Part shown: positions 1 to 7,370 of the stretch, one piece after another
Layout of the letters: each line of letters opens with the position of its first letter
How positions within the stretch are numbered: position 1 is the first letter of the stretch
Assembly: GCF_036346295.1 (NCBI RefSeq)
Contig: NZ_CP107819.1
Span: forward strand, 1,984,001-2,048,000
Length of the DNA stretch: 64,000 nt
From: Streptomyces sp. NBC_00536
GTDB lineage: Bacteria; Actinomycetota; Actinomycetes; Streptomycetales; Streptomycetaceae
Direction of reading: 5' to 3'
Made by a program: the position numbers and the translations under genes
Notes under the pieces: generated by a model
Seen by the model: only the letters and a program-made list of their open reading frames with translations
Database searches by the model: none
Told to the model about the DNA's origin: nothing

Positions 1-915
1 CGCGAGCCCGGCCCGGAACCGGTCGGCCAGCGCCGTGTCGTGGGCGTGCACCGCCGCGATGCCGACCCGCTCCAGCAGGGCCAGCGACGGCTCGGCCGCG
101 TGGTAGGCGAGGAAGGCCGGGGATTCGTCGAACCGGCGCGCGTCACGGGCCGGTTCGGCCATCGGCCCGTAGAAGGGGTCCCGCCCCGGTCCGGCCGCCA
201 TCCACCCGGCGTGCAGCGGTACCAGGCCCTCCTGCGCCTCCTCGGAGACGGTCAGGTACGAGACCCCGCGCGAGGCCAGCAGCCACTTGAAACCGGCGGT
301 CACGGTGTAGTCGTAGGGCGCCGCGTCGAACGGCAGCCAGCCGACCGCCTGCGTCGCGTCCACCAGCATCCGCGCCCCGTACCCGGCGCTCGCCTCGCGG
401 ATCGCCGCGAGGTCGGCCACCCGCCCGTCCGCGGACTGTACGGCGCTCAGCGCGACCAGGGCCGTCCGCTCACGGACGGCTCCGGCGACCGACTCCAGGG
501 GGACGAACCGCGTCTTGAGGTCGCCCCACGCCACGAAGGGATTCATGACGGAGGCGAAGTCGCCCTCGACGCACAGGACTTCGGACCCGGCGGGCAGCGC
601 GGCGGCGATCAGCCCGACATGGGTGGCCACCGCCGAACCGATGGCCACCCGCGACGGCGCGACCCCGGCCAGGCGCGCGAAGCCCTCGCGCACCCGGCCG
701 ACGACCGCGAGGTCCCCGAACCCCTCGGGAAGCCCCGCCCCGGCCGCGTCGGCCATGGCGTGCACGGCCGCCACCGCCGCCCGCGGGAGGACGCCGCAGG
801 TGGCGGTGTTCAGGTAGGCGGTGGTGTGCCCGAATTCGGCCCGGACCGCCTCGGCCAGGTTCACGTCGTCGGAGTGCACATCGGCAGCGGTCGCTTCGGC
901 ATCGCGATGATCCAT
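1..915 (-). CDS. Class V aminotransferase-like PLP enzyme (3' end cut by window edge)
   Basis: I translated this frame directly: it starts at the ATG at 915 (MDHRDAEATAADVHSDD) and stays open to base 1, giving 305 codons without a stop. The protein reads like a fold-type I, class V aminotransferase or cysteine desulfurase relative: an early N-T-A-T-C segment, a D-A-T-Q sheet-and-loop segment for the PLP pyridine nitrogen, and a G-F-K-W-L-L stretch whose lysine is the expected Schiff-base residue. The C-terminal domain lies outside the window, so the substrate cannot be inferred. The next gene upstream is a DsbA-family oxidoreductase on the same strand, with about 75 bases between them. Family placement is fairly sure; the exact activity is unknown. 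Confidence 0.75.
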   Translation of the reverse strand, partial: MDHRDAEATAADVHSDDVNLAEAVRAEFGHTTAYLNTATCGVLPRAAVAAVHAMADAAGAGLPEGFGDLAVVGRVREGFARLAGVAPSRVAIGSAVATHVGLIAAALPAGSEVLCVEGDFASVMNPFVAWGDLKTRFVPLESVAGAVRERTALVALSAVQSADGRVADLAAIREASAGYGARMLVDATQAVGWLPFDAAPYDYTVTAGFKWLLASRGVSYLTVSEEAQEGLVPLHAGWMAAGPGRDPFYGPMAEPARDARRFDESPAFLAYHAAEPSLALLERVGIAAVHAHDTALADRFRAGLA

Positions 916-991
916 GGATCCCACTCTGCTGCAGCAACAGCCCACCGTCCATGGCCGGTTCGCCCGGACGGGCGGCCCGGCGGAGGGGTAA

Positions 992-1702
992 TCAGGCCTG
1001 GCCGGGCACGGCGCACGCGCCGTCCGGTTCGCAGACTTCCGCGTCGGGCGAGGTCGGGACGCTCTCGCGGCCGGCCCACGCCTGCTCCAGCGCCTGGGTG
1101 AACACCTCGGCCGGCTGCCCGCCGGAGACCCCGAAGCGGCGGTCCAGGACGAAGAACGGCACCGCGTTCGCGCCCAGTTCGGCCGCCTCGCGCTCATCCG
1201 CGCGCACCGCGTCGGCGTAGGCGGTGGCATCGGCGAGCACCGCGGCCGCCTCCGCTTCGTCCAGACCGGCCTCGACGGCGAGGACGAGGAGGGTCGCGGA
1301 GTCGAAGACGGACCGCTCCTCGGCGAAGTTCGCCCGGTAGGCGAGGTCCAGCAGCTCCTCCTGGCGGCCACGGGCGGCGGCCAGGTGCAGGAGGCGGTGG
1401 ATGTCGAAGGTGTTGCCGTGGTCACGGCCCTCGGTGCGGTACGTCAGCCCCTCGGCGCGGGCGCTCGCCGCGACGTGCTCCTCCATGCCGCGCGCCTCCT
1501 CGACGGTGCGGCCGTACTTCTTGGCCAGCATCTCCACGACCGGCGCGACACTGCCCTTGGGGCTGTTCGGGTCGAGTTCGAAGGAGCGGAAGACCACCTC
1601 GACCTCGTCGCGGTGCGCGAAGGCGGCCAGCCCCTTCTCGAAACGGGCCTTGCCTATGTAGCACCAGGGGCAGGCGATGTCGCTCCAGATCTCGACGCGC
1701 AT
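992..1702 (-). CDS. DsbA-family thiol oxidoreductase (FrnE-like)
   Basis: This is a 236-residue protein with a thioredoxin-fold C-P-W-C active site at residues 11-14, right after the first beta strand. The following helical region and the late V-P-F-F segment, where the cis-proline loop sits, fit the DsbA/FrnE/2-hydroxychromene-2-carboxylate isomerase superfamily. There is no signal peptide, so it is probably cytoplasmic, as FrnE-type proteins are. The likely role is thiol-disulfide exchange with an unknown partner. The ATG at 1702 is preceded by an AGAAGGA-type ribosome binding site. The gene lies between an aminotransferase and a GNAT gene on the same strand, with gaps that do not force a single operon. 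Confidence 0.85.
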   Translation of the reverse strand: MRVEIWSDIACPWCYIGKARFEKGLAAFAHRDEVEVVFRSFELDPNSPKGSVAPVVEMLAKKYGRTVEEARGMEEHVAASARAEGLTYRTEGRDHGNTFDIHRLLHLAAARGRQEELLDLAYRANFAEERSVFDSATLLVLAVEAGLDEAEAAAVLADATAYADAVRADEREAAELGANAVPFFVLDRRFGVSGGQPAEVFTQALEQAWAGRESVPTSPDAEVCEPDGACAVPGQA

Positions 1703-1812
1703 GATCCTTCTTCTCTCCGGGTCCGGGGTGGGCTCTCGGGGCGCGGAGGGGTCCCCTCCGCCGTCCCAGCGAGCACAACACCCACCCCCCGGCCCTCATT
1801 CCCCCGCGGCCC

Positions 1813-2295
1813 TCATTCCCCGACCGTCAGCCAGAGCGTGTGGTGGGAGCCCGCGTGCGGGGCGTCCGGGTCGGAGCGCCAGCCGTGGGCGGCGTAGAAG
1901 GCCTGGGCGCGCAGGTTGTGCTCGTAGACCTCCAGCCGGACCCGGGGCACGCCCGCCCGGCGCCAGCGGTCGAGGCAGGCGGCGTGCAGGGCGGCGCCGG
2001 TGCCGCGCCGCCAGTGGGCGGGGTCCACGTGCAGCTGGGTGAGCGTGGTCTCACCGGCCTCGGTCCGGAAGGCGGCGACGCCGGTCAGCTCACCGTCCTG
2101 TTCCGCGCAGAGCACCCCGCCGGCCGTCCCGTCGCCGCGGGCGACGGCGCGCGACCAGCCCTCGCGGGTACGGGCCAGCTCGCCCTCGCCCGCGTAGGCG
2201 TCCTCGGGGATCCGGCCCCGGTAGTAGGTGGCGCGGGCGCGGGTGTGCAGGGCGGCGATCGCGTCGAGATCGGCGGGGAGTGCGGTCCTGATCAT
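1813..2295 (-). CDS. GNAT-family N-acetyltransferase
   Basis: The 160-residue protein is the usual size for a single GNAT domain. The acetyl-CoA pyrophosphate-binding motif A is visible around residues 90-105 (L-H-V-D-P-A-H-W-R-R-G-T-G). It is followed by an R-L-E-V-Y-E-H-N strand and the A-x-x-F-Y-A-A-H-G-W motif B typical of the family. It should transfer an acetyl group from acetyl-CoA to an amine, but nothing in the sequence or neighbours identifies the acceptor. The ATG at 2295 begins the canonical first strand (MIRTALPAD). Confidence 0.85.
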   Translation of the reverse strand: MIRTALPADLDAIAALHTRARATYYRGRIPEDAYAGEGELARTREGWSRAVARGDGTAGGVLCAEQDGELTGVAAFRTEAGETTLTQLHVDPAHWRRGTGAALHAACLDRWRRAGVPRVRLEVYEHNLRAQAFYAAHGWRSDPDAPHAGSHHTLWLTVGE

Positions 2296-2303
2296 GGGAA
2301 AGA

Positions 2304-2340
2304 GAACGCGCCGGGGACCTCGCGGGTTCCCGGCGCGTTC
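2304..2340 (-). terminator. Hairpin terminator after the PBP2-like gene
   Basis: A 12-bp perfect stem (2304-2315 pairing with 2329-2340, arms GAACGCGCCGGG and complement) encloses a 13-base loop. It lies directly after the stop codon of the penicillin-binding protein and before the GNAT start, so it probably ends the upstream transcript. There is no clear U-tract, as is common in Streptomyces. Confidence 0.6.
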
Positions 2341-2370
2341 GTACTTGCGTACGTCGGCTACTTCTTGAGG

Positions 2371-3828
2371 CTACTTCTTGAGCCACGCGTCCATCATCTT
2401 CTGGGCCACGGGCGCGGCCAGCTTCCCGCCGCCGATCTCGGACCGGTCCGTGTCCGAGTTCTCGATGACCACGGCCACCACGATCTGCTTGCCGTTCGTC
2501 TTGCCGTACGAGGTGAACCAGGCGAGCGGATTGAGGCTGTTGTTGACACCGCGCTGGGCGGTGCCGGTCTTGCCGCCGACCTCGGCTCCGGAGACCTGCG
2601 CGGGCCTGCCGCCGCCCTCGGAGACCACCGTCCGCATCGCGTCGCGGATCATCGAGGCCGTCTTCTCGCTCATGACCTGCTGGGACTTCGGGTCCTTGAA
2701 GCTCTCCAGGACATTGCCGCTGGAGTCGGTGACCTCGGAGACCACGTGCGGGGCGACGAGCTTGCCGCCGTTCTCGATCGCCGCCGTCACCATCGCCATC
2801 TGGAGCGGGGTGGCCTGGACGTCGAACTGGCCGATGCCCGTCTGGGCCACCTGGTCCTTGGACATCTTCTTCGACGGGTACTTGCTCGTCGGAGTGGTCC
2901 CGATCGGGATCTTGGCGTCCGCGTTGAAGCCGAGCTTCTCCGCCATGGCGCGCATCTTGTCCTGGCCGAGCCGGTGGGCCAGCTCCGCGAAGACGTTGTT
3001 GCAGGACTTCTTGAGACCGTCGCGCAGGGTCACGTTGTTGCAGCCGGGCGTCGAGACCTCGCTCTTCAGCACGGTCGTGGTGCCGGGGATCGTGTACGGG
3101 TCCGGGATCCCGGTGGGCGTGTCGATCGAGCTGAACAGCCCGTTCTCCAGCGCCGCCGCCAGGGTGACCAGCTTGAAGGTGGACCCGGGGGCCTGCGGCT
3201 TGCGCAGCGCGGTGTTCAGCATGGGCGCGCCCTGGTTCTCGGAGAGCTTCACCCAGGCCGCCTCGTCCGCCTTGGTGTTGCCCGTGATGCTGCCCGGGTC
3301 GTAGGACGGGTTGTTCACGATGCCGAGGATCTCGCCGGAGACCGGGTCGATCGCGACGGCGGCGCCCTGCTTGCCCTGGAGCGCGTCGTACCCGGCCTTC
3401 TGGACGTCCTTGTCGATCGTCGTCAGGACGTTGCCCGGGTCGGCCCGCTTGTTCGTGAGGACGTCCATGAACGACTTCAGCCGGTTGTCCGAACCGTTCA
3501 GGATGTTCTTGTAGATCCCCTCCAGCATCGTGGAGGTGTACGCCTGTGAGGTGTGTCCGGTGATCGGCGCGTACAGCGGGCCGTCGGTGTAGGTCCGCTT
3601 GTAGGCGTAGGTCTTGCTCCCCTCGGTCTTCGTCGAGCCGGTGATCGCCTCTCCGCCCACGATGATGTTGCCCAGCGGGTTCGCGTACTGCCCGATGATG
3701 TTCCGCTGGTTGTGCGTGTCGTCTGCGAGGGCCTGGCCTTGGTACGCCTGCACCCAGGTCACCCGCACCAGCAGGGCAAGCACCAGAAGCAGACAGAAGA
3801 CCGACGCGCGCCTGATCGTCTTGTTCAT
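2371..3828 (-). CDS. Class B penicillin-binding protein (PBP2/PbpA-like transpeptidase)
   Basis: This 485-residue peptidoglycan D,D-transpeptidase has one N-terminal membrane anchor (residues about 9-27) and no glycosyltransferase domain. All three penicillin-binding motifs are present: S-T-F-K at 216-219 with the acylated serine, S-C-N at 275-277, and K-T-G at 420-422. It should cross-link peptidoglycan on the outside of the membrane. Unlike the usual actinobacterial pbpA, it is not next to rodA/ftsW or the pknB-pstP cell-division cluster, so it is probably a paralogue with a specialised or sporulation role (inference). The last codons show a short direct repeat: CTCAAGAAGTAG occurs twice across the stop. 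Confidence 0.93.
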   Translation of the reverse strand: MNKTIRRASVFCLLLVLALLVRVTWVQAYQGQALADDTHNQRNIIGQYANPLGNIIVGGEAITGSTKTEGSKTYAYKRTYTDGPLYAPITGHTSQAYTSTMLEGIYKNILNGSDNRLKSFMDVLTNKRADPGNVLTTIDKDVQKAGYDALQGKQGAAVAIDPVSGEILGIVNNPSYDPGSITGNTKADEAAWVKLSENQGAPMLNTALRKPQAPGSTFKLVTLAAALENGLFSSIDTPTGIPDPYTIPGTTTVLKSEVSTPGCNNVTLRDGLKKSCNNVFAELAHRLGQDKMRAMAEKLGFNADAKIPIGTTPTSKYPSKKMSKDQVAQTGIGQFDVQATPLQMAMVTAAIENGGKLVAPHVVSEVTDSSGNVLESFKDPKSQQVMSEKTASMIRDAMRTVVSEGGGRPAQVSGAEVGGKTGTAQRGVNNSLNPLAWFTSYGKTNGKQIVVAVVIENSDTDRSEIGGGKLAAPVAQKMMDAWLKK

Positions 3829-3890
3829 CTCCGGGAAAGACGCGCCAGCGGTCCCGGGCGTTCCACTCTGCCCCGATTGTGGCGGGGTTC

Positions 3891-4553
3891 TCAGCTTTTC
3901 TTCATACGGAAGCCCCCTTCGTAGGCGGCGATGACCGCCTGGGTCCGGTCGCGGGAGCCGGTCTTGGCCAGGACCGCCGCCACGTGGGTCTTCACCGTCT
4001 GCGGGCCGACCCCGAGCCGCTCGCTGATCTCGTGGTTCGACAGCCCGGTCGCCATCAGCCCCAGTACGTCGGCCTCCCGCTCGGTCAGCCGGGCCGCCCA
4101 GGCCGGGGCGGAGGACCGCCCCGTGCCGTGGGCGGCGGCCAGCGAACGCACCGCCGCCGGGAAGAGCAGCGAATCGCCGCGGGCGACCAGCCGGACCGCG
4201 CCGGTCAGCTCCTCCGGGTGGGCGCGCTTGAGGAGGAACCCGGCGGCGCCCGCGCGCAGGGCGTCGTACACATACGAGTCGTTCTCGAAGGTGGTGACCA
4301 CCACGATCCGGGGCGGCTCCGCCATGGTGGCGAGGATCTGCCCGGTGGCCCGGATCCCGTCGGTCTCCGGCATCCGGACGTCCATGAGGACCACGTCGGG
4401 AGCCACGGACCGGACCAGGGAGACCGCCTCGGCGCCGGAGGCCGCCTCGCCGACCACCTCCATGTCCGGCTCGGCGTCGAGGATGACCCGCAGGGCGGTA
4501 CGGACCATCCGCTCGTCGTCGGCGATCACGATGCGCAGCGGCGGCCCGCTCAC
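3891..4553 (-). CDS. Two-component response regulator, NarL/LuxR family
   Basis: This 220-residue regulator has an N-terminal receiver domain with the acidic pair D12-D13 and the phospho-acceptor D58 (V-V-L-M-D-V-R-M-P). A C-terminal LuxR-type helix-turn-helix follows, at about residues 150-210 (L-T-E-R-E-A-D-V-L). It starts at GTG 4553 and overlaps the stop of the histidine kinase gene by four bases (GTGA), so the two are translationally coupled and form a cognate pair. No target is evident from the sequence. Confidence 0.93.
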   Translation of the reverse strand: MSGPPLRIVIADDERMVRTALRVILDAEPDMEVVGEAASGAEAVSLVRSVAPDVVLMDVRMPETDGIRATGQILATMAEPPRIVVVTTFENDSYVYDALRAGAAGFLLKRAHPEELTGAVRLVARGDSLLFPAAVRSLAAAHGTGRSSAPAWAARLTEREADVLGLMATGLSNHEISERLGVGPQTVKTHVAAVLAKTGSRDRTQAVIAAYEGGFRMKKS

Positions 4554-5974
4554 CGGGCGCCCCCGCCCAGCGGGAGGACGGCGCGCAGCCGCCAGTGCCC
4601 GCCCTGCTCCCCCGCCTCCACCCGGCCGCCGAGCAGGGCGGCCCGCTCGGCGGCCCCGCGCAGCCCGCGGCCCCCGCCGCCGCGGGACTCCCGCCCTTCG
4701 GCCGTGCCCGTGCCCGTGCCCGGGGGATTACTCATGATCAACTCCAGTTCCCGATGTCCGCCGTGGTCGCCGTGGTCGTTGCTCTTGCCGCCGTCCCGTA
4801 CGAGGATCCGCAGGTCGACGGGGCCCGCGCCGTGCCGCATCGCGTTGCTCAGGCCCTCCTGGACGATCCGGTACGCCTCCCGGGACACGATCGCGGGCAG
4901 TTGCCCCCAGTCGCCGACGGGTCCCGGATCCTGCCGGGCCGTGATCCGGACGCCCCCGGCCCGGCTGCGGGCCAGCAGCCCGTCCAGGTCGGCGGCCAGG
5001 GTCGGCGCGGGCGCAGCGCCCGGCCGACCCGCCCCGTCCACCCCGTCCCCTTCCCGCAGCAGGCCCAGGACCGCGTCCAGCTCGCCGACCGTGCGCCGCG
5101 TGGTGTCCTCGATCGCGGCCAGCGCCTCCCGGACGAACTCCGGATCCGTGTCCAGCACCCGCCGGGCCGCCCCCGCCTGGAGGGTGACGGCGCTCAGCGC
5201 GTGCCCCACCGCGTCGTGCAGCTCCCGGGCCAGCCGGTTGCGCACCGCCAGGTCGGCGGCCCGCTCCTCGGCGGCGGCCAGCCGGTCCGCCGGGGTCGGC
5301 CCGAGCAGTACGGGCGCCAGCCGGGCCAGCAGCGCCCCCGCCCCCGCCGCGCAGAGCGCCAGCCCGCCGAGCAGCCCGGCCCCGAGCAGGGGAGCGAGGT
5401 AGGGCCCGGCCGAGGTGCTGAACCAGTCGAGCCCCGACCGGCTGTTCCGCAGCGCCCCCACGAACGGCAGGAGGAGCAGCACCACCCCCATCGGCGGCAC
5501 CGCCAGGGTCATCCCGCTCACGACCGCGCCGGTCCCCAGGTGCAGGGTCCACCACGCCGCGGTCCGGCCCCGCGCCGCCCAGGACCGGCCGGGCCCCTGC
5601 GCCAGCCGCTCCCCCGGCACCCCGCACAAGGCCCGGACCACGACCACCGACATCGGCCTGACCAGGGGAAACACCGCGGTGACGGCCACCAGCGGCAGCG
5701 CCGCCGCATAGGCGATGAGCGTCAGCGGGAACGAGGCGAGGGCATTGACCCCGCCCGCGACCACCCCCACCACCACCTGGGCCAGGAGGAAGTACGGCAT
5801 CAGCAGCGCCCCGCCGAGCACCAGGTGCACCCAGCGCAACCCGGCCGTCGCCAGCCCGGCCCTGCTGAGACCGAGCCTGCTGAGACCGGCCCTGCTCAGC
5901 CCCGCCCTGCCCAACCGCGTCCCGCGCAGCCCCGTCCCGCTCCGCCCCACCCCGGTCCGCCCCATCCCGTTCAC
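4550..5974 (-). CDS. Two-component sensor histidine kinase (HisKA_3 family)
   Basis: The protein is 474 residues from the GTG at 5974. An Arg/Gly/Leu-rich N-terminus is followed by several hydrophobic segments (about residues 50-75, 75-110, 145-180 and 190-225). Next come a HisKA_3 dimerisation box with phospho-acceptor H253 (E-L-H-D-A-V-G-H) and an HATPase_c domain with an N-box (N-A-M-R-H-G) and a G-R-G-L-R-G glycine box. The frame stays open upstream to an ATG at 6319, but that extension looks non-coding. I chose GTG 5974 because it overlaps the stop of an upstream frame as GTGA. It pairs with the NarL-type regulator at 3891-4553; the stimulus is unknown. Confidence 0.85.
   Translation of the reverse strand: MNGMGRTGVGRSGTGLRGTRLGRAGLSRAGLSRLGLSRAGLATAGLRWVHLVLGGALLMPYFLLAQVVVGVVAGGVNALASFPLTLIAYAAALPLVAVTAVFPLVRPMSVVVVRALCGVPGERLAQGPGRSWAARGRTAAWWTLHLGTGAVVSGMTLAVPPMGVVLLLLPFVGALRNSRSGLDWFSTSAGPYLAPLLGAGLLGGLALCAAGAGALLARLAPVLLGPTPADRLAAAEERAADLAVRNRLARELHDAVGHALSAVTLQAGAARRVLDTDPEFVREALAAIEDTTRRTVGELDAVLGLLREGDGVDGAGRPGAAPAPTLAADLDGLLARSRAGGVRITARQDPGPVGDWGQLPAIVSREAYRIVQEGLSNAMRHGAGPVDLRILVRDGGKSNDHGDHGGHRELELIMSNPPGTGTGTAEGRESRGGGGRGLRGAAERAALLGGRVEAGEQGGHWRLRAVLPLGGGAR
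5837..5947 (-). repeat. Degenerate 15-bp tandem repeat encoding x-G-L-S-R units
   Basis: The first 50 residues of the histidine kinase are made of imperfect five-residue units (A-G-L-S-R, L-G-L-S-R, A-G-L-A-T). At DNA level this is a degenerate 15-bp tandem repeat. The periodicity resembles pentapeptide-repeat spacing but is too short to call that fold. Confidence 0.6.
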
Positions 5975-6319
5975 CCGCTCCGTGGCCGGTCCGCGCGGCG
6001 CGCGGCGAGGAACCTCGTGAGCACGGCGGCCGCCAGCAATCCGGTGATCATCTGGCCAGCGTAGGTCAGGTACATGCCGACCGTGGTCCCGGTACGTCGC
6101 GCCCACCGCCGGTCCCGCCACCGCCGCGGCTCCCGCCACCACCCCCGTGGATGACGGGAACCGCCGGCCCGGCACGCCCTGCCACCGGTGCCCCCGGCGC
6201 TGACGCGCGGAGGGGACGAACAGTCCGGCGAGGGCGAGTACTTGGACGAACACCCACGCATCGAGGAAGGGCTCGCGCGCTGCCGACGACCGCGCCGTCT
6301 CCACCGCTCGCGTGTTCAT
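5971..6319 (-). pseudogene. Possible frameshifted small membrane protein upstream of the histidine kinase
   Basis: Two minus-strand frames here look protein-like in different parts. The frame from ATG 6319 gives an N-terminus with a hydrophobic helix (A-W-V-F-V-Q-V-L-A-L-A-G-L-F). A second frame gives a C-terminal helix (M-I-T-G-L-L-A-A-A-V-L) and stops at 5971, overlapping the kinase GTG by four bases. Joining them needs a single one-base shift near 6080 and would give a protein of about 118 residues with two or more membrane helices. This is either a recent pseudogene, a sequencing error, or only a short 34-residue ORF from ATG 6075. No family is recognised. Confidence 0.4.
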
Positions 6320-6425
6320 GGGTCAACGGTCCCGCCTCCGCCGCCCCAGCACCTCCCCCGCGAAGGTGATCCGCCTCCCCCGCCCGGGGGAGACCCCCCC
6401 CGGCAGAGCCGTCACATCCGGCCCG

Positions 6426-7235
6426 TCACATCCGGCGCGTCACGACCGTCAGCCGGTCCCGCGCCTCGAACAGCGCCTCCTTGATCAGCCGCTCGTGCCC
6501 CGCCGTCAGCCGCGCCACCGGCACCGAGCAGCTCACCGCGTCCCGCGCCGGAGTGCGGTACGGCACCGCCACCCCGAAGCAGCGCAGCCCCAGCGTGTTC
6601 TCCTCGCGGTCCACCGCGTACCCCTGTTCGCGCACCAGCGCCAGCTCCTCGATCAGCACCTCCCGGTCCGTGATCGTGTGCTGCGTGACCGCCTCCAGCC
6701 GCTCCGGCAGCAGCCGGCGCACCTCCTCGTCCGTGTGCGTGGCCAGCAGCGCCTTGCCGAGCGCGGTCGAGTGCACGGGCAGCCGCCGCCCGACCCGGGT
6801 GAAGGGCCGGAGGTAGTGCTGCGACTGGCGGGTGGCCAGGTAGACCACGCTCGTGCCGTCGAGCCGGGCCAGGTGGATGGTCTCGGTGGTCCCGTCCGAG
6901 AGCCGGTCCAGGGTGGGCCGGGCCGCCGCGACCACCTCGTCCCCGTCGATGTACGAACTGCCGACGAGCAGCGCCCGTACGCCGATCCCGTACCGGGTCC
7001 CCTGCGCGTCCGTCTCCACCCAGCCCAGTCCCACGAGCGTGCGCAGCAGCATGTAGAGGCTGGATTTGGGCAGTCCGAGGTCGTGCTGGATGTCCGCCAG
7101 GCTGTGCAGTCCGGGCCGCGCCGCGAAGTGCTCCAGCAACTGCACGGTCCGCACCGCGGACTTCACCGGCGCGCCCACCGCCGTAACCCCTGAGACCCCT
7201 GAGACCTCTGAAGCCTCCGACTCGGCTGTCGTCAT
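6426..7235 (-). CDS. IclR-family transcriptional regulator
   Basis: The 269-residue protein has the IclR layout. An N-terminal winged helix-turn-helix (about residues 20-85, with L-L-E-H-F-A-A-R-P-G-L-H-S-L-A-D-I) is followed by the C-terminal IclR effector domain (about 95-260, with H-S-T-A-L-G-K-A-L-L-A and the later C-F-G-V-A-V-P). It is divergent from the aldehyde dehydrogenase gene at 7371, and the shared intergenic region contains a perfect palindrome. The simplest reading is that it controls that gene and itself in response to a sugar-acid-type metabolite, which is inference from the family. Confidence 0.92.
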   Translation of the reverse strand: MTTAESEASEVSGVSGVTAVGAPVKSAVRTVQLLEHFAARPGLHSLADIQHDLGLPKSSLYMLLRTLVGLGWVETDAQGTRYGIGVRALLVGSSYIDGDEVVAAARPTLDRLSDGTTETIHLARLDGTSVVYLATRQSQHYLRPFTRVGRRLPVHSTALGKALLATHTDEEVRRLLPERLEAVTQHTITDREVLIEELALVREQGYAVDREENTLGLRCFGVAVPYRTPARDAVSCSVPVARLTAGHERLIKEALFEARDRLTVVTRRM

Positions 7236-7321
7236 GCGCGTTCTCGCCCCTTTGCCTTGTCAACCCCGAAGACACGGAAATAGAGTCCACGACGGATGTG
7301 ATCATTCATCCATCGGAACGG

Positions 7322-7339
7322 CGTTCAGAATACTGAACG
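7322..7339. promoter_or_regulatory. Candidate IclR operator between iclR-type gene and aldehyde dehydrogenase gene
   Basis: CGTTCAG-AATA-CTGAACG is a perfect inverted repeat with 7-base arms and a 4-base spacer, located 32 bases before the ATG of the aldehyde dehydrogenase gene. IclR proteins bind short palindromes of this size at divergent promoters. The assignment to this regulator is positional. Confidence 0.6.
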
Positions 7340-7370
7340 ATTCATCTCCAGACCCAGGAGGAAGTGCGCC

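Noticed and set aside
5974..6319. N-terminal extension of the histidine kinase to ATG 6319 (589 residues)
   Set aside because: The extra 115 residues turn Arg/Pro-rich before the kinase proper, and a GTGA overlap at 5974 gives a better start.
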